NCBI GenBank assembly: GCA_036867785.1 | Contig: CP145411.1 | Span: forward strand, 930,001 to 994,000 | DNA: 64,000 bases | Source: Plasmodiophora brassicae | Lineage: Eukaryota > Endomyxa: Phytomyxea > Phytomyxea > Plasmodiophorida | Direction: 5' to 3' | Shown: positions 24,680-35,715 of the stretch, piece by piece | Layout: each line of letters begins with the position of its first letter | Position numbering within the stretch: the stretch's first letter is position 1 | Translations under genes and position numbers: made by a program | The notes under the pieces: model-generated | Database searches by the model: none | Told to the model about the DNA's origin: nothing | Seen by the model: only the letters and a program-made list of their open reading frames with translations

Positions 24680-24920
24680 GTCAGAGCTGCACCAGTTGTC
24701 TGATCCGCGCGCGCATCGGAGCTGCGCCCAATTGCTGGACTGCGCGTGTACCAGAGCCACTGGTGTCAGAGCTACACCTGTCATCTGACTGTGCGTGTCT
24801 CGAGCTGCACTTGCTGTCCGCCCGGTTTGGTTATCGGTAGAGCGAGCTGCACCGGTTGGGGCTCCAAATATAGCTGCGGTGGCCCGTGGCCCGTGGCCCG
24901 TGGGGGGCATGTGCCAGCCT
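24680..24920. repeat. Degenerate tandem repeat in divergent promoter
   Basis: In the gap between the SPATA4-like and ADH5 genes, a motif close to AGCTGCACC(N)GT recurs about five times at irregular 30-45 bp spacing between 24680 and 24870 (for example agctgcaccagttg, agctgcgcccaattg, agctacacctgtc, agctgcacttgctg, agctgcaccggttg). It is followed at about 24889-24915 by three tandem GTGGCCC units. These could be transcription factor sites or simply decayed minisatellite. Confidence 0.55.
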
Positions 24921-25026
24921 GTGAACCACATTCGTGTTCGGTTGTGCGGATCCGGTCGGTGCGATGACGATGGGTGGTGGTGAGTCGGCGACGGCTGGCA
25001 AGGTACGGAGTGAGCGGGGTGTGTGA

Positions 25027-26576
<1,550 letters not shown>

Positions 26577-26653
26577 GGCCTACGTCTGCATTCATGCACC
26601 CTCCTATTCTCGAATCGATACAAATCGTTGCCCCTCGCTTGTGCTTCTCCGGT

Positions 26654-27566
26654 TTACTGATCTTCATTGCGTAACCTAATAACCATTGATTTCCGCCAAT
26701 CTGGGTCGTCATTACTCCCGCCCAACTCGTGGGGCAGCAGCGCGTCGGGGATCTCCATTCGAAGGCCTTCCAGGCCATGCTGATGTACAAGAATTCGATC
26801 CCGTATCTTCTTCGTCGTCATGCGCAAGATGATACTGGACAGGATCGGCATGTACCAGGGCGGAAATACGATATGGACACCTGACTATAGCTCAGGCTGT
26901 GATGTTCGGAAAAGGAACAGACGAATGGGGATACGATGTAGGCGAAGCGGAAGACAGCCTTGGACCAGCTCCATGGTCTTCAGTACCTCCGCCATCGGAG
27001 GCATCCGGAACCCGTGCAGGTTCTCGATAAGGACGACCCCGGCAACCTGGGTCTGCACACTGGAGATAAGCGACAAGGCGAGCTGGACCACGGCCCTCAT
27101 CTCGTCCTCGTACGTGAAGCGGTCGCGGTTGAAGAGAGCCCAGTCGCAAACGGCGATGGCACAACCTGTCGCTGCGCTATCAGTAGCCGTGCACGCTTCG
27201 GAAGTCGGGAGGCACACCTTGGGGAGTCCTCTTGGGTAAGATGCGAATCATTCCATGATCCATGAACAGCGCCAAGTTGTGGACATTGCCTGTAAAGAAG
27301 GCCGGGTGGGCGGTCCTGAACCTGCTGAACCGGACTAGGGAGCGCAGAGCGCGCCTGCAATCAAATTTCCTCCAACGCAGGAACGCCAGAAGGAACAGAT
27401 CGCGTCGGGCCTCATGGTAGGCGAACAGGCCGTCGTACTTAGGTTCGGCAATCGCATCGCGCAGGAACGCCAGCCCCTGTCTGCGACAGTCTTCCGTTTC
27501 GTTTAGTTCCGTCAAGGCTTTCGCCTGCAGATCGAGAGGCGACAGCGTGTTGGCTGGGTAATCCAT
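26654..27566 (-). CDS. CRAL-TRIO (Sec14/alpha-TTP-like) lipid-transfer protein
   Basis: Three exons. Exon 1 contains the CRAL-TRIO N-terminal helices (LTELNETEDCRRQGLAFLRD, then DLFLLAFLRWRKFD); exon 2 the core strand and helix (TYEDEMRAV, VAGVVLIENLHGF); exon 3 the lipid-gate region (VHIVFPPWYMPILSSII) and the ending LLPHELGG. Introns of about 55-60 nt near 27172-27228 and 26858-26915 restore family-typical sequence (PQGCAIAV and LRLHRVHIV). The frame is open to 27659 without an ATG; the first in-frame ATG is at 27566 (MDYPANTLSPLD). Such proteins carry hydrophobic ligands such as tocopherol or phosphoinositides. Convergent with ADH5, 77 bp apart. Confidence 0.85.
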
Positions 27567-27766
27567 CAGACAGTGACCGAGCCCACCCACCAGCGACGGC
27601 TGGGCATGTCGGTTAATGTCATTCGAGATAAGCACCTTGCGACATTCCAGACAATTCACTACGATGGCACATCAGGAATCGTTACTTACTGCAATGGAAA
27701 TACTTGTCACTCATATATTAACAGGGACGCATAGGGATATGAATAGTTAGGACACCACGCATGGAC

Positions 27767-29802
27767 CTATGCCCTGGCGATGGGTGAGTACGAGAGCCTG
27801 ACGAGAAGTTCGCCTGCGGGTTCGACTTTGCCATCCACTTGCAGTTTGATCCACTTCTTGATTTCCATGGTGGACCCCGTTGTTCTTCCTCGCCCGAAAC
27901 CATTGGCTATCCACTGCAAGCGCGAGAATCAGTCGTCCCAATACAGCCAAATTCAAGACGCCGAGCCTTACAGATATGTCGATCTCGATGCTGCCTAGCA
28001 GTTTGTCTGGCGATAGGAAGAATGATCGTCGGTCGTACAGTGAGATTGTCAGGAATTTGCCCAACTGAGTGCTGTTGACAGTGAACGAGAACGTGGCATT
28101 GCGAAACGAAGGGGACAGAGTGTTGGGGACGACAGGCGTCTTCACGGGTGACTGCGAGGGATACTTGACGACAACGTATGTCGACCGCAGCTTCCGGTTG
28201 AGGTTCTTGGACGGCTTTAGGTTCCGTGCAAGCAATATGGACACGGACAGCTGCCCAATGACTCTCTCCTTGTGCACACTGTGGTCGTGAGGAAGGTGAT
28301 ACGTCGTCGATATCCGCATCAGGTCCGTCAGCGACATTAGGCCCACGGCGCGCCCTTCTTTGTCAGTCAGCCACAGATGATGGATGGGACGAATGCGATG
28401 TGGCGATGCGAATGAGTTCAGTGCATGCAGTAAGGTGCATTTTCGCGTTATAGTTGCGAGCGGGGGCTTCACGTCGGCGGCCGCAGCGAGGAACTATGCA
28501 GGCGCGTTACGTCGGTATACGAGGCGGTCAACGGGACCCGGTTGCTCCAACCTCGCTGATCGGCCGGGTCAGGGAGTTGGCCGTGGCACTCGTCAGGTGC
28601 CGCAGATCCGATCCGGACAGTGAATTCAGCAACTTGCCCGCTTTGTCGACGACAGCGAGAACGCTGACATTGGCCGCTATAACGAAATTGAGTGCCTGGA
28701 ACGGGCCAGGTTAGCTCGTGGACAGCCGCTATGCCCCAGGGTGAGACTCACGTCAAGAACGGGGACACCGTCTTCGACGGATATGATCGACTTTTCGAAG
28801 TGCGACGTCCCTGGTGCCCAAGCACATGTCAGCACCGATATCCATAAGTTCAGCAAGGTTAGTTACCGACCCAGTCCAAGGTCCCTAACTCGAGAATTCG
28901 CAACGCGTACAAGATCGTTCCGCAGGGTATCGGATTCGGCGAGAGGGGCGAAGACGTCCCTGTACGGTTCCGATTCCGCAGAGTTAGGGTCGATGGCCCA
29001 GTGCATGAGCTTATGCAGGAACACGGCAATGTCGTGTTGACTGGCAGAATGCAGGTCAGCACGTCGCTTCAACGCAGTACGCCGCTGGAATCATCCAACG
29101 CGCGAACCTGATGATATCCTTGATGTGTTCCATCGACGGCGATGCATTGATCTCACTATCCTCGAATTCGTCAAGGATCAGCGCCCGGTGGTTGGAACCC
29201 GTCGTCAGCGTCTTCACGAAATCGGATAGCACCATCGATTCCTTCACGAAGACGGTCGGGTTGCGACCCGAGAAATTCACCAGATCGCGGACGGGTCTCA
29301 ACATGCAATCGGAGCTGTGTACCCTGCAGTCAGCACACACTGCCTGACACGGTCGGGCAAGCGGTCATTACTCCAGAACAGGGCTGAGGGGCCTTCCGCG
29401 AAACAGCTGAACGGTCTGACGATCGCCGAGCCGATCGCTATCATCCGCGTCGACGTGCGCCAGATACTTCTGGGATATGGGCGGCGTCAGCAGCACTTTC
29501 ACCTTTGCGAATATGTGTGAATCTAGGCCCACGAACGCCCGTGTCGGTCAGCACAGAGGCGGGGGTATCACACGCGCGCTGACATTACAGAACGACATCA
29601 GGTCGAGGCAGTCGACCACGCCGAGCACGCAGCCCTGATCGGTAATCGGCAGCGAGAGGAACGCCCGTTCGGTAAGTACGGCGAGGAGCTCCTCGATGGT
29701 GGCATCGGCTGTCACGGTGGCCAGCGACGATTCCCGCGCGATGATATCCTGTATGGTGAACCTGGACAGCGCGATCAGGATCGGGTTGTCGAGCTCGACC
29801 AT
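27767..29802 (-). CDS. AMPK-gamma-like CBS-domain protein fused to a C-terminal C2 domain
   Basis: Multi-exon gene. From the ATG at 29802 the first CBS motif reads TVTADATIEELLAVL ... LPITDQGCVLGVVDC. A second is near 29340-29110 (VFVKESMVLSDFVKTL ... HRALILDEF), a third near 28800-28560 (SIISVEDGVPVLD ... VSVLAVVDKAGKLLN) and a fourth near 28470-28310 (HHLWLTDKEGRAVGLMSLTD), the tandem CBS layout of the AMP-kinase gamma subunit. This is followed by a C2 domain (GQLSVSILLARNLKPSK, LSPSFRNATFSF, DKLLGSIEIDI) ending KKWIKLQVDGKVEPAGELLV and the stop at 27767. CBS pairs bind adenine nucleotides; C2 domains often bind membranes. The combination is unusual. Some exon edges are approximate. Confidence 0.75.
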
Positions 29803-30465
29803 GGGCGCGTCGGCCGCGGCCAAATGGTCGTCCACGGCGCCGCCCAGAACCCGGATTCGGTGCAGGTTGTCCCCGTCACCCGCTCCCGTGGACACGGGCC
29901 TCCCTCCAGCCAGTCCCAAGCAGGCGTCCTTATGTTACGGGGTCCTGTTGACCATTGTCAAAACACGACGTCTTACTGCGTGCCTCGGGTTTCGCGGAAG
30001 CACTGCGCGACGCTGCCCCCGCCTGTCCCCGTGGCGGCGCAGACTCTGCCCAGTCGGCGCTGCAGCGGGGGCGTTGACTGTGCCCAGTCGGTGCTGCAGC
30101 GGGGGCGTTGACTGTGCCCAGTCGGCGCTGCAGCGGGGGCGTTGACTGTGCCCAGTCGGCGCTGCAGCCGGGGGCGCTGCCTTATCGTCCGTGTCGTGTG
30201 CTCGCAACGTACGCTGGTGACGTGTGGGGTCGGGGTCGCTGGTTAGGACGCGATCCTCATGGAGGGACGGCGTACCTCGCACGTGCCGGCATGCCTGTGC
30301 AGATGGTCGGGTCCCCGTCTGGTGCGGTGCCGTCGCGGGCAGCGGATCCTGCGGGTGACGATTCGGTGGGGTCCGTCGTAGAGTCGGGCCGATGAAGAGA
30401 TATGGGGTCGGGGGGTACAGTGTGATCGAAGTTTGGGATCTCGACAAGGGTGGCGGCCAGCGGCA
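29803..30465. promoter_or_regulatory. Divergent intergenic region containing a minisatellite
   Basis: About 660 bp between the start of the CBS-C2 gene (minus) and the start of the poly-Q TPR gene (plus). Apart from the 34-bp repeat array described separately, I see no gene and no clear core promoter element. Confidence 0.45.
30048..30183. repeat. 34-bp minisatellite, four copies
   Basis: Four head-to-tail units beginning GCCCAGTCGGCGCTGCAGCG and ending GTTGACTGT, starting at 30048, 30082, 30116 and 30150. Copies 1 and 3 are identical, copy 2 has one C-to-T change and the last copy is slightly altered and truncated. The near identity implies recent expansion. No spacers, so this is not a CRISPR array. 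Confidence 0.9.
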
Positions 30466-33400
30466 ATGGCCGCCGTCAGCAACGGGAGCGGCCGCTTTGG
30501 AAACTCCCGCATGGCCATGTCCATGGCGGGACATCATCTCGCCTATGGCGACGAGCTCCTGCGGCTGGGCGCTTACCGTGCCGCCCAGGCGCATTTCGTC
30601 GAGGCCAGCAGCCTGATCGATGCCGCCTCCGATGCCAAGGTCGTGTCCCCCGTGGCCGACGTGATCGCCGACCAGGCGGTCGTCGACGAAGTCGGCAGCA
30701 GCGCCGCCAGTGACGACGACGATGACGATATCGAAGACGACGTCGGCGCAGTGACCCAGGAGCGATGCCTGGCGTCGATCGCGGAATCCAGGAAACGGTT
30801 TACGTTCGAACGTCGCAACCTGGCCGCCCTGATCGCCCTGGATCGCGGGCGCGGCCGTGCCGCCTCGCAGATCATCGACGACATCCTGCAGCAGCCGATC
30901 CTGGACGACGACACGCGGCAGTACTACCAGAGCAAACGCGTTCGCGCCAATCGGATCGCGGCCGACCAGGACCAGGTCCAGGACGCCATCGCCATCGCGG
31001 ACGCGGTCGCCGCCCGGGCCACGACGTACGCCGCCGCCGGCCTCGACACGTTGTCGATCACAGCGTGGCGCCTGGCCGCCCAGGTCTGCTCGGACGCCCT
31101 GGCGTCCACCAAGACGCCGACGCCACGTATCAGCATCGGCCAGGCGCCCGTCACCGACGCGGGCAGGAGCCGCCTGATGGCCATCCAGCAGGACGCCATG
31201 GCGCAGGCGCGCCGTGCCTCGGCGGCGGTGGCGTCGACGTTGCCGGCGGCGATGCTGGGCGACCTCGTCGACGCGTTCGTGGAGCGGCAACGACACCAGT
31301 GCGAGGATATCGGGGCGCTGCTCGCCGACCAGGACACGCCCGAGGCCGACCGCGACGCGCTGATACGCCCGTCGCAGGTCGGCGACATCACGATCGACGG
31401 GAAGCTGTGGGCGGCGCGCCAGGCGGCCGTCATCGTCGACATGCTGGCGCCGGGGCGCGCGTCCGCCATCCTGGACGACGTCGCGCTCCACGAGCAGCAT
31501 CGCGCGCTGATCCTGGATCGGCGTCGAGGCGCGGCGCGGCACCAGATCGAGGGCAAGTTCGACCAGGTCGTCAAGGACCTGGACCAGGCGAACGGGGCCC
31601 CGTCGCGACGCGCCCACGTTGTCCATGACCTCCTGTCGACGGTGGCCAGCGCGTACCGCGACCCTCGCGACCTGCACCTGCTGTCCACGGCGAACCTGTC
31701 GGCCAGCGTCGCCCGTTTCAACGATGCGATCGCCGCCGAACGCGCCGCCGACGAACGCCAAGCGGCTGCCATGGCGGCGTTCGTCGAGGGCGCCGATCGG
31801 CACCTGCGACGCGCGCTCGCAGCGGCGTCGACGTGGCCGTCGGACAAGGTCGTCGCCAGGGCGCGCCAGGCGTCGTCGTTGTACGAGCGCGCGCGACAGT
31901 CGCCGGCCTGGCGGGCGCGCGCCGAACGCGGCCTGCTGCGATCGTCGCAGCTGCAGGAGGCGATCCGGTGCCGGGACGAAGCCGCCCGGTGCGGCGCCGG
32001 CGACCGGGAACGCGCGCTGCGCTGGGCGATGCGAGCGGCCGTGACGATCGGCGACGCCCTGGGCGCCATGCAGGGCGTCGACCAGGCGGCCGACGCCCTG
32101 GTCGTGCAATCGCGCGCCCGGGCCAACCTGGCCGCCGCGGTCACCGCCCTGGATGCCCTGATCCCGACCGGCGCGTCCGACGACGAGCGCCGCGTCGGCG
32201 CGCTGATCGGCAGGGCGCGCGACCTCGACCCGTCCGACGCCGTCATCGGCGCCTGGAGCAGGGCGTTCCGCCTGTGCCAGGAAGGGATGTCGGCGCGCGC
32301 CTCCAGGGACTACAAGCGCGCCAAAGCGATCTTTGACGAGTGCAACGAGCTGGCGCCGTCGGAGGCGTTCCGGCGCGCCGGCCAGGAGGCCGACAACCTG
32401 GCGTACAAGGCGGAGCTGCGAGCGGCCACTGAACGATTGGCGGCGCACGCGACGGCGCCGGGCACGCTGGGCCCGATGCCGGTCAACCTGTCGAGCCGGA
32501 TCTCGGCGACGCGGATCGAGTCGCTCGTCGACGGCGTCGTCGGCGACATCCTGGACGGGGACGACCCCGATCGGGCCGACTACAGGGAGGCGATCGTGTC
32601 GGTCCTGCAGGCGCACCCGCTGTTCGACGATGGCGAGATCTGGAACGACGACGAGCTGGCCGACCTGCGACGGGCGCTCGTCGACGCCGTCGCGAAGGTC
32701 CTCGGGCACACGATGGCCGACGTCGAGGTCGTCGTCCACCAGGCCGCCGACGAGCGCCAGCTCATGCGCCAGGCGACGTTATCGCCCAGGTCGCGAGCGA
32801 TGGCCCAGGACGACCTGGTTCGTCGGGCGTCGATGCGCCTGACGGCCAGGGCGATGCGGGTCGCCGCCGACATCGGCGCCACTGAGCTGCACCTCGAGCA
32901 CAACATGTTCCGATGCCTTCGACGACGCATCCTGGCCTGCCAGGCACTCGTCGACCGGTTCGCCGACGTCGACGCCATGGTCGACGCCGGCACCTGGATC
33001 GGCCGGCAACTGGACGCTCGATGGTTCCCCGAGGTCGAGGCGTCCAGCGGCACCGACGACGTCGGCGTTGTCGTCGCGTCCGGGTCCGTTGATCTCGAGC
33101 AGGACCTGAACGACAACGACAGCACGAACGACGACCTGATTGCCGACGAGGTCATCGCCGCCTGGCAGGCGCACGACGACGCGGTACGCGGCAGCGACGA
33201 GAACGCTTGGCGCAGCGCATTCGCCGACCTCGTGCACCGGTCGGGGGTCATTGCCCAGCGGCTCGTCGACGAGCCGATGACGAGCCTCCTGCACGCCCGC
33301 ATCAAACACCATCGCGCCGAGACGACACAGCGACTGGCGAGCGCCGCCGACAAGACCTCGCAGGTTGACCTGATCGCGATGGAGACCGTTGCAGGTGCGC

Positions 33401-34458
33401 TCCTCGACCTGATCTCGCTTCGGGTGCGTGCTCGCCTGCAGGAGCTGAACGTGGCGGCGCGCTCGGCACGCGCAGCGTTCCCCATGGCGCTTCGCGACCG
33501 CCTGACGAACCTGACGCGTACGCTGCCGGCGGAGCGGGACCCCGCCCCCGTCCTGTCCCTAAAGAACGTCGTCCGCGACATAGTGAGCGTCGTCGAGCAC
33601 AACCCGATCGACACGGTTGACGTCTGGCGGGTCTCGATCGCATTGGCGTTCGACGCCGTTGCCCTGCCGACGCCGTCGTCGTGCAGCGACGAAGTGATTG
33701 TCGAAGCGGCCACGACGATAACGTCGCAGATGTACACGGCGCGGGTCGTGTCGTCGTCGGCGCCGCCGCTGGAGAACCAGGACCAGTTCGAGCGACGGGC
33801 GAACCGTGTCCTGCTTCGTCATTTCAGCAGCGAGCACAGCGACGTCGTCGAGCGGGTGCGGGAACGACCCCGCCACGTGTTCGCAATCTGCAAGGACATG
33901 GTCGGCAAGATCGCAACGAACGATGCCCGTCATCGGGAGCCGAGTCCGACGTCCGCATCCATGACGTCGATTTCGTCAAACGACCCGGCGACGACAGCGA
34001 AGAGCGCGTCGTCCGGGACGTCGAAGTCAGTGTCGGGTGGCAAGCAACAGCAACGTCACCAGCAGCAGCAGCAGCTGCAGCAAGAACAGCTACCATCGCA
34101 GCAGCAGCAAGCGTTCACAAAGGACCTGCTGATTGTGATCAGGAAGCTGGTTGCCATGCGGGTCGTTCCTCTGGACGCGAACTCCAAGACGAAGCAGGCC
34201 ATGTCGGCCTGGATTGACGATATCCTGACGAGATCGCTGTCGGCCGGGTCGCATGCGCGTTTCCTGAACAGCCTGGCGCTGCAGACGCAGAGAGCCAGCG
34301 ACCATGCCAAAACCGAGCTGGCCGACCGGATCGCCGGCGCCCTGCGCGCGTTCCCCATCGACGACGTCGTCAACGGCAAGGACGCGCCCCTGCAGGCCGA
34401 CGCCATGGCTGCGGTCAGAAAGGCGATCACCGACTGTAAGAACAATCTCAGACACTAA
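30466..34458 (+). CDS. 1,330-aa TPR-like protein with poly-Q region
   Basis: A single very long exon with strong GC third-position bias. The N-terminus (HHLAYGDELLRLGAYRAAQA) is a TPR-type helix pair; an acidic Asp run follows near 30710-30740. The middle is alanine-, arginine- and aspartate-rich helical repeat sequence. A Ser/Thr-rich linker and a glutamine tract lie near 34045-34110 (CAG-rich), followed by a compact C-terminal domain (LLIVIRKLVAMRVVPLDANS ... SAWIDDIL ... FLNSLALQTQR). The ATG at 30466 is the first in frame. No catalytic motif is seen; a scaffold role is inferred. The 3' end, including sequence past the stop, is copied in inverted orientation at 39.5-39.9 kb. Confidence 0.8.
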   Translation: MAAVSNGSGRFGNSRMAMSMAGHHLAYGDELLRLGAYRAAQAHFVEASSLIDAASDAKVVSPVADVIADQAVVDEVGSSAASDDDDDDIEDDVGAVTQERCLASIAESRKRFTFERRNLAALIALDRGRGRAASQIIDDILQQPILDDDTRQYYQSKRVRANRIAADQDQVQDAIAIADAVAARATTYAAAGLDTLSITAWRLAAQVCSDALASTKTPTPRISIGQAPVTDAGRSRLMAIQQDAMAQARRASAAVASTLPAAMLGDLVDAFVERQRHQCEDIGALLADQDTPEADRDALIRPSQVGDITIDGKLWAARQAAVIVDMLAPGRASAILDDVALHEQHRALILDRRRGAARHQIEGKFDQVVKDLDQANGAPSRRAHVVHDLLSTVASAYRDPRDLHLLSTANLSASVARFNDAIAAERAADERQAAAMAAFVEGADRHLRRALAAASTWPSDKVVARARQASSLYERARQSPAWRARAERGLLRSSQLQEAIRCRDEAARCGAGDRERALRWAMRAAVTIGDALGAMQGVDQAADALVVQSRARANLAAAVTALDALIPTGASDDERRVGALIGRARDLDPSDAVIGAWSRAFRLCQEGMSARASRDYKRAKAIFDECNELAPSEAFRRAGQEADNLAYKAELRAATERLAAHATAPGTLGPMPVNLSSRISATRIESLVDGVVGDILDGDDPDRADYREAIVSVLQAHPLFDDGEIWNDDELADLRRALVDAVAKVLGHTMADVEVVVHQAADERQLMRQATLSPRSRAMAQDDLVRRASMRLTARAMRVAADIGATELHLEHNMFRCLRRRILACQALVDRFADVDAMVDAGTWIGRQLDARWFPEVEASSGTDDVGVVVASGSVDLEQDLNDNDSTNDDLIADEVIAAWQAHDDAVRGSDENAWRSAFADLVHRSGVIAQRLVDEPMTSLLHARIKHHRAETTQRLASAADKTSQVDLIAMETVAGALLDLISLRVRARLQELNVAARSARAAFPMALRDRLTNLTRTLPAERDPAPVLSLKNVVRDIVSVVEHNPIDTVDVWRVSIALAFDAVALPTPSSCSDEVIVEAATTITSQMYTARVVSSSAPPLENQDQFERRANRVLLRHFSSEHSDVVERVRERPRHVFAICKDMVGKIATNDARHREPSPTSASMTSISSNDPATTAKSASSGTSKSVSGGKQQQRHQQQQQLQQEQLPSQQQQAFTKDLLIVIRKLVAMRVVPLDANSKTKQAMSAWIDDILTRSLSAGSHARFLNSLALQTQRASDHAKTELADRIAGALRAFPIDDVVNGKDAPLQADAMAAVRKAITDCKNNLRH

Positions 34459-34569
34459 ACCATGTCGCGTGCTACGGTGCCTGTGGTTCTGCATGGAACC
34501 GCTACGTCAGGGGCGCGGCAACGTTTGGGCTCCAGCGTTCTCCGCAGCCACTGATCCCGAGCACGTTCA

Positions 34570-34885
34570 CGCCGTCAATGAGCAAATGTCGTTGCGGCCA
34601 GGGTCGGCGTTCTCGCTGTAGCCGACAAGCGGGCCACTGTATGGGGCGGATCTGCAGCACCTGACGAGTGCCATTGCTAACTACCTGACCCGGCCGACCA
34701 GCGAGGTTTGACCAACAACCCGTGGATCGCATCGTATACTGAATAAACGTGTCGTCATTCGCTCAACTATAATGTAAAAATCTACAAAACTGCATGCACA
34801 TCGCCACATCGCATTCGTCCCATCGATCGCCGGTGGAACACTGGTAACTGAGAGGGCGCGCCGTGGGCCTAATGTCGCTGACGGA
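34570..34885 (+). pseudogene. Decayed partial copy of the CBS-C2 gene
   Basis: The plus strand here matches the coding strand of the CBS-C2 gene between about 28690 and 28310 (for example GGCGTTCTCGCTG, GCACCTGACGAGTGCCA, CCTGACCCGGCCGA, CATCGCCACATCGCATTCGT and GGCGCGCCGTGGGCCTAATG appear in both, in the same order). Intronic sequence between the two exon pieces is also recognisable though diverged, so the copy arose at DNA level, not from mRNA. It has stops in every frame and is not expressed as a protein that I can support. Confidence 0.85.
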
Positions 34886-35715
34886 GACGAATCCCAGCTA
34901 GTTTGGCTGTTCAGTCCCCGAGTGCAGGTCGTGGAATGCAGAAGGCCTTGGATGAGGGCCACAGCTTCGCACAGGCAGTGGTGTTTCTTTGAACCATGAT
35001 AAAGGGACGGCAGCGGCATGTCGTCCCTCGGGGGGCCAAGGCCTCGCATTGCGACACATATTGCGATGCGTGAGAGAACGATCGACACAGAAGGCTCTTG
35101 GCAGTAGGTACGCCGCCAACACGATAGCGTAGGGGGAACGTTCGCTGAACGTTCAAACGCTTAAAGCCGCTGTCCTATAATGCGCTTATCTATTCGTGTT
35201 GATAGGATGCCGGGTGCTGCCGCTGTTCCAGACGACACTATCGTCTAAGGTCGGCACCGGTTGCATGTTCATCTGCGCTGGGACTGTTTGGGGACGCCGG
35301 CACGACGCGATAATGCTTCCTCGCCCTCCAGGCCAACGATTGCGATCAACGACAGCACCATGGGCTCGCCAGCGCCGGTTTGCAGACAGACACCGAGCAC
35401 GATTGGTTCGATACTGGGCATTTGCCGGCTTCCTCAGATCAGCGAGCCCCCACCCCTAGCGGTCGGTGTCCCCGTCATGGGCCTTGACACGGTCGACAGC
35501 GGGAACAAGCAACGACTGCAACGGCTACCGGTTGGTAAAGCCGGTCGCGTCGTCTTGTTCGCCGCCGAGGTAGACCACGACGCAGCGGCACGGGCTGGAA
35601 AGCGGAAGCATGGCGGTCCATTCGGCATCGGGCGGCATGGCATGCCACTGCCAGTGGCACAGTGCAGTGGCAGGCTGGGGTCCCCAACGCCGCTATTCTT
35701 GACGGCGCCGGTTGC
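34886..35715. other. Intergenic stretch upstream of the RAP-domain gene
   Basis: No gene can be supported. Short frames exist on both strands but show no family features. A palindromic octamer GAACGTTC occurs twice, three bases apart, at about 35136-35154. The right end should contain the promoter of the RAP-domain gene. Confidence 0.45.

Noticed and set aside
30048-30183. CRISPR-like array
   Set aside because: Units are contiguous with no spacers and the context is eukaryotic.
29935-32739. 934-codon open frame on the minus strand
   Set aside because: It is the antisense of the GC-rich poly-Q TPR gene; its translation is low-complexity Arg/Gly/Asp and it crosses the minisatellite. GC-rich genes open long shadow frames.
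35261-35700. Small gene upstream of the RAP-domain gene
   Set aside because: Frames are open on both strands with no conserved features or clear splice sites.
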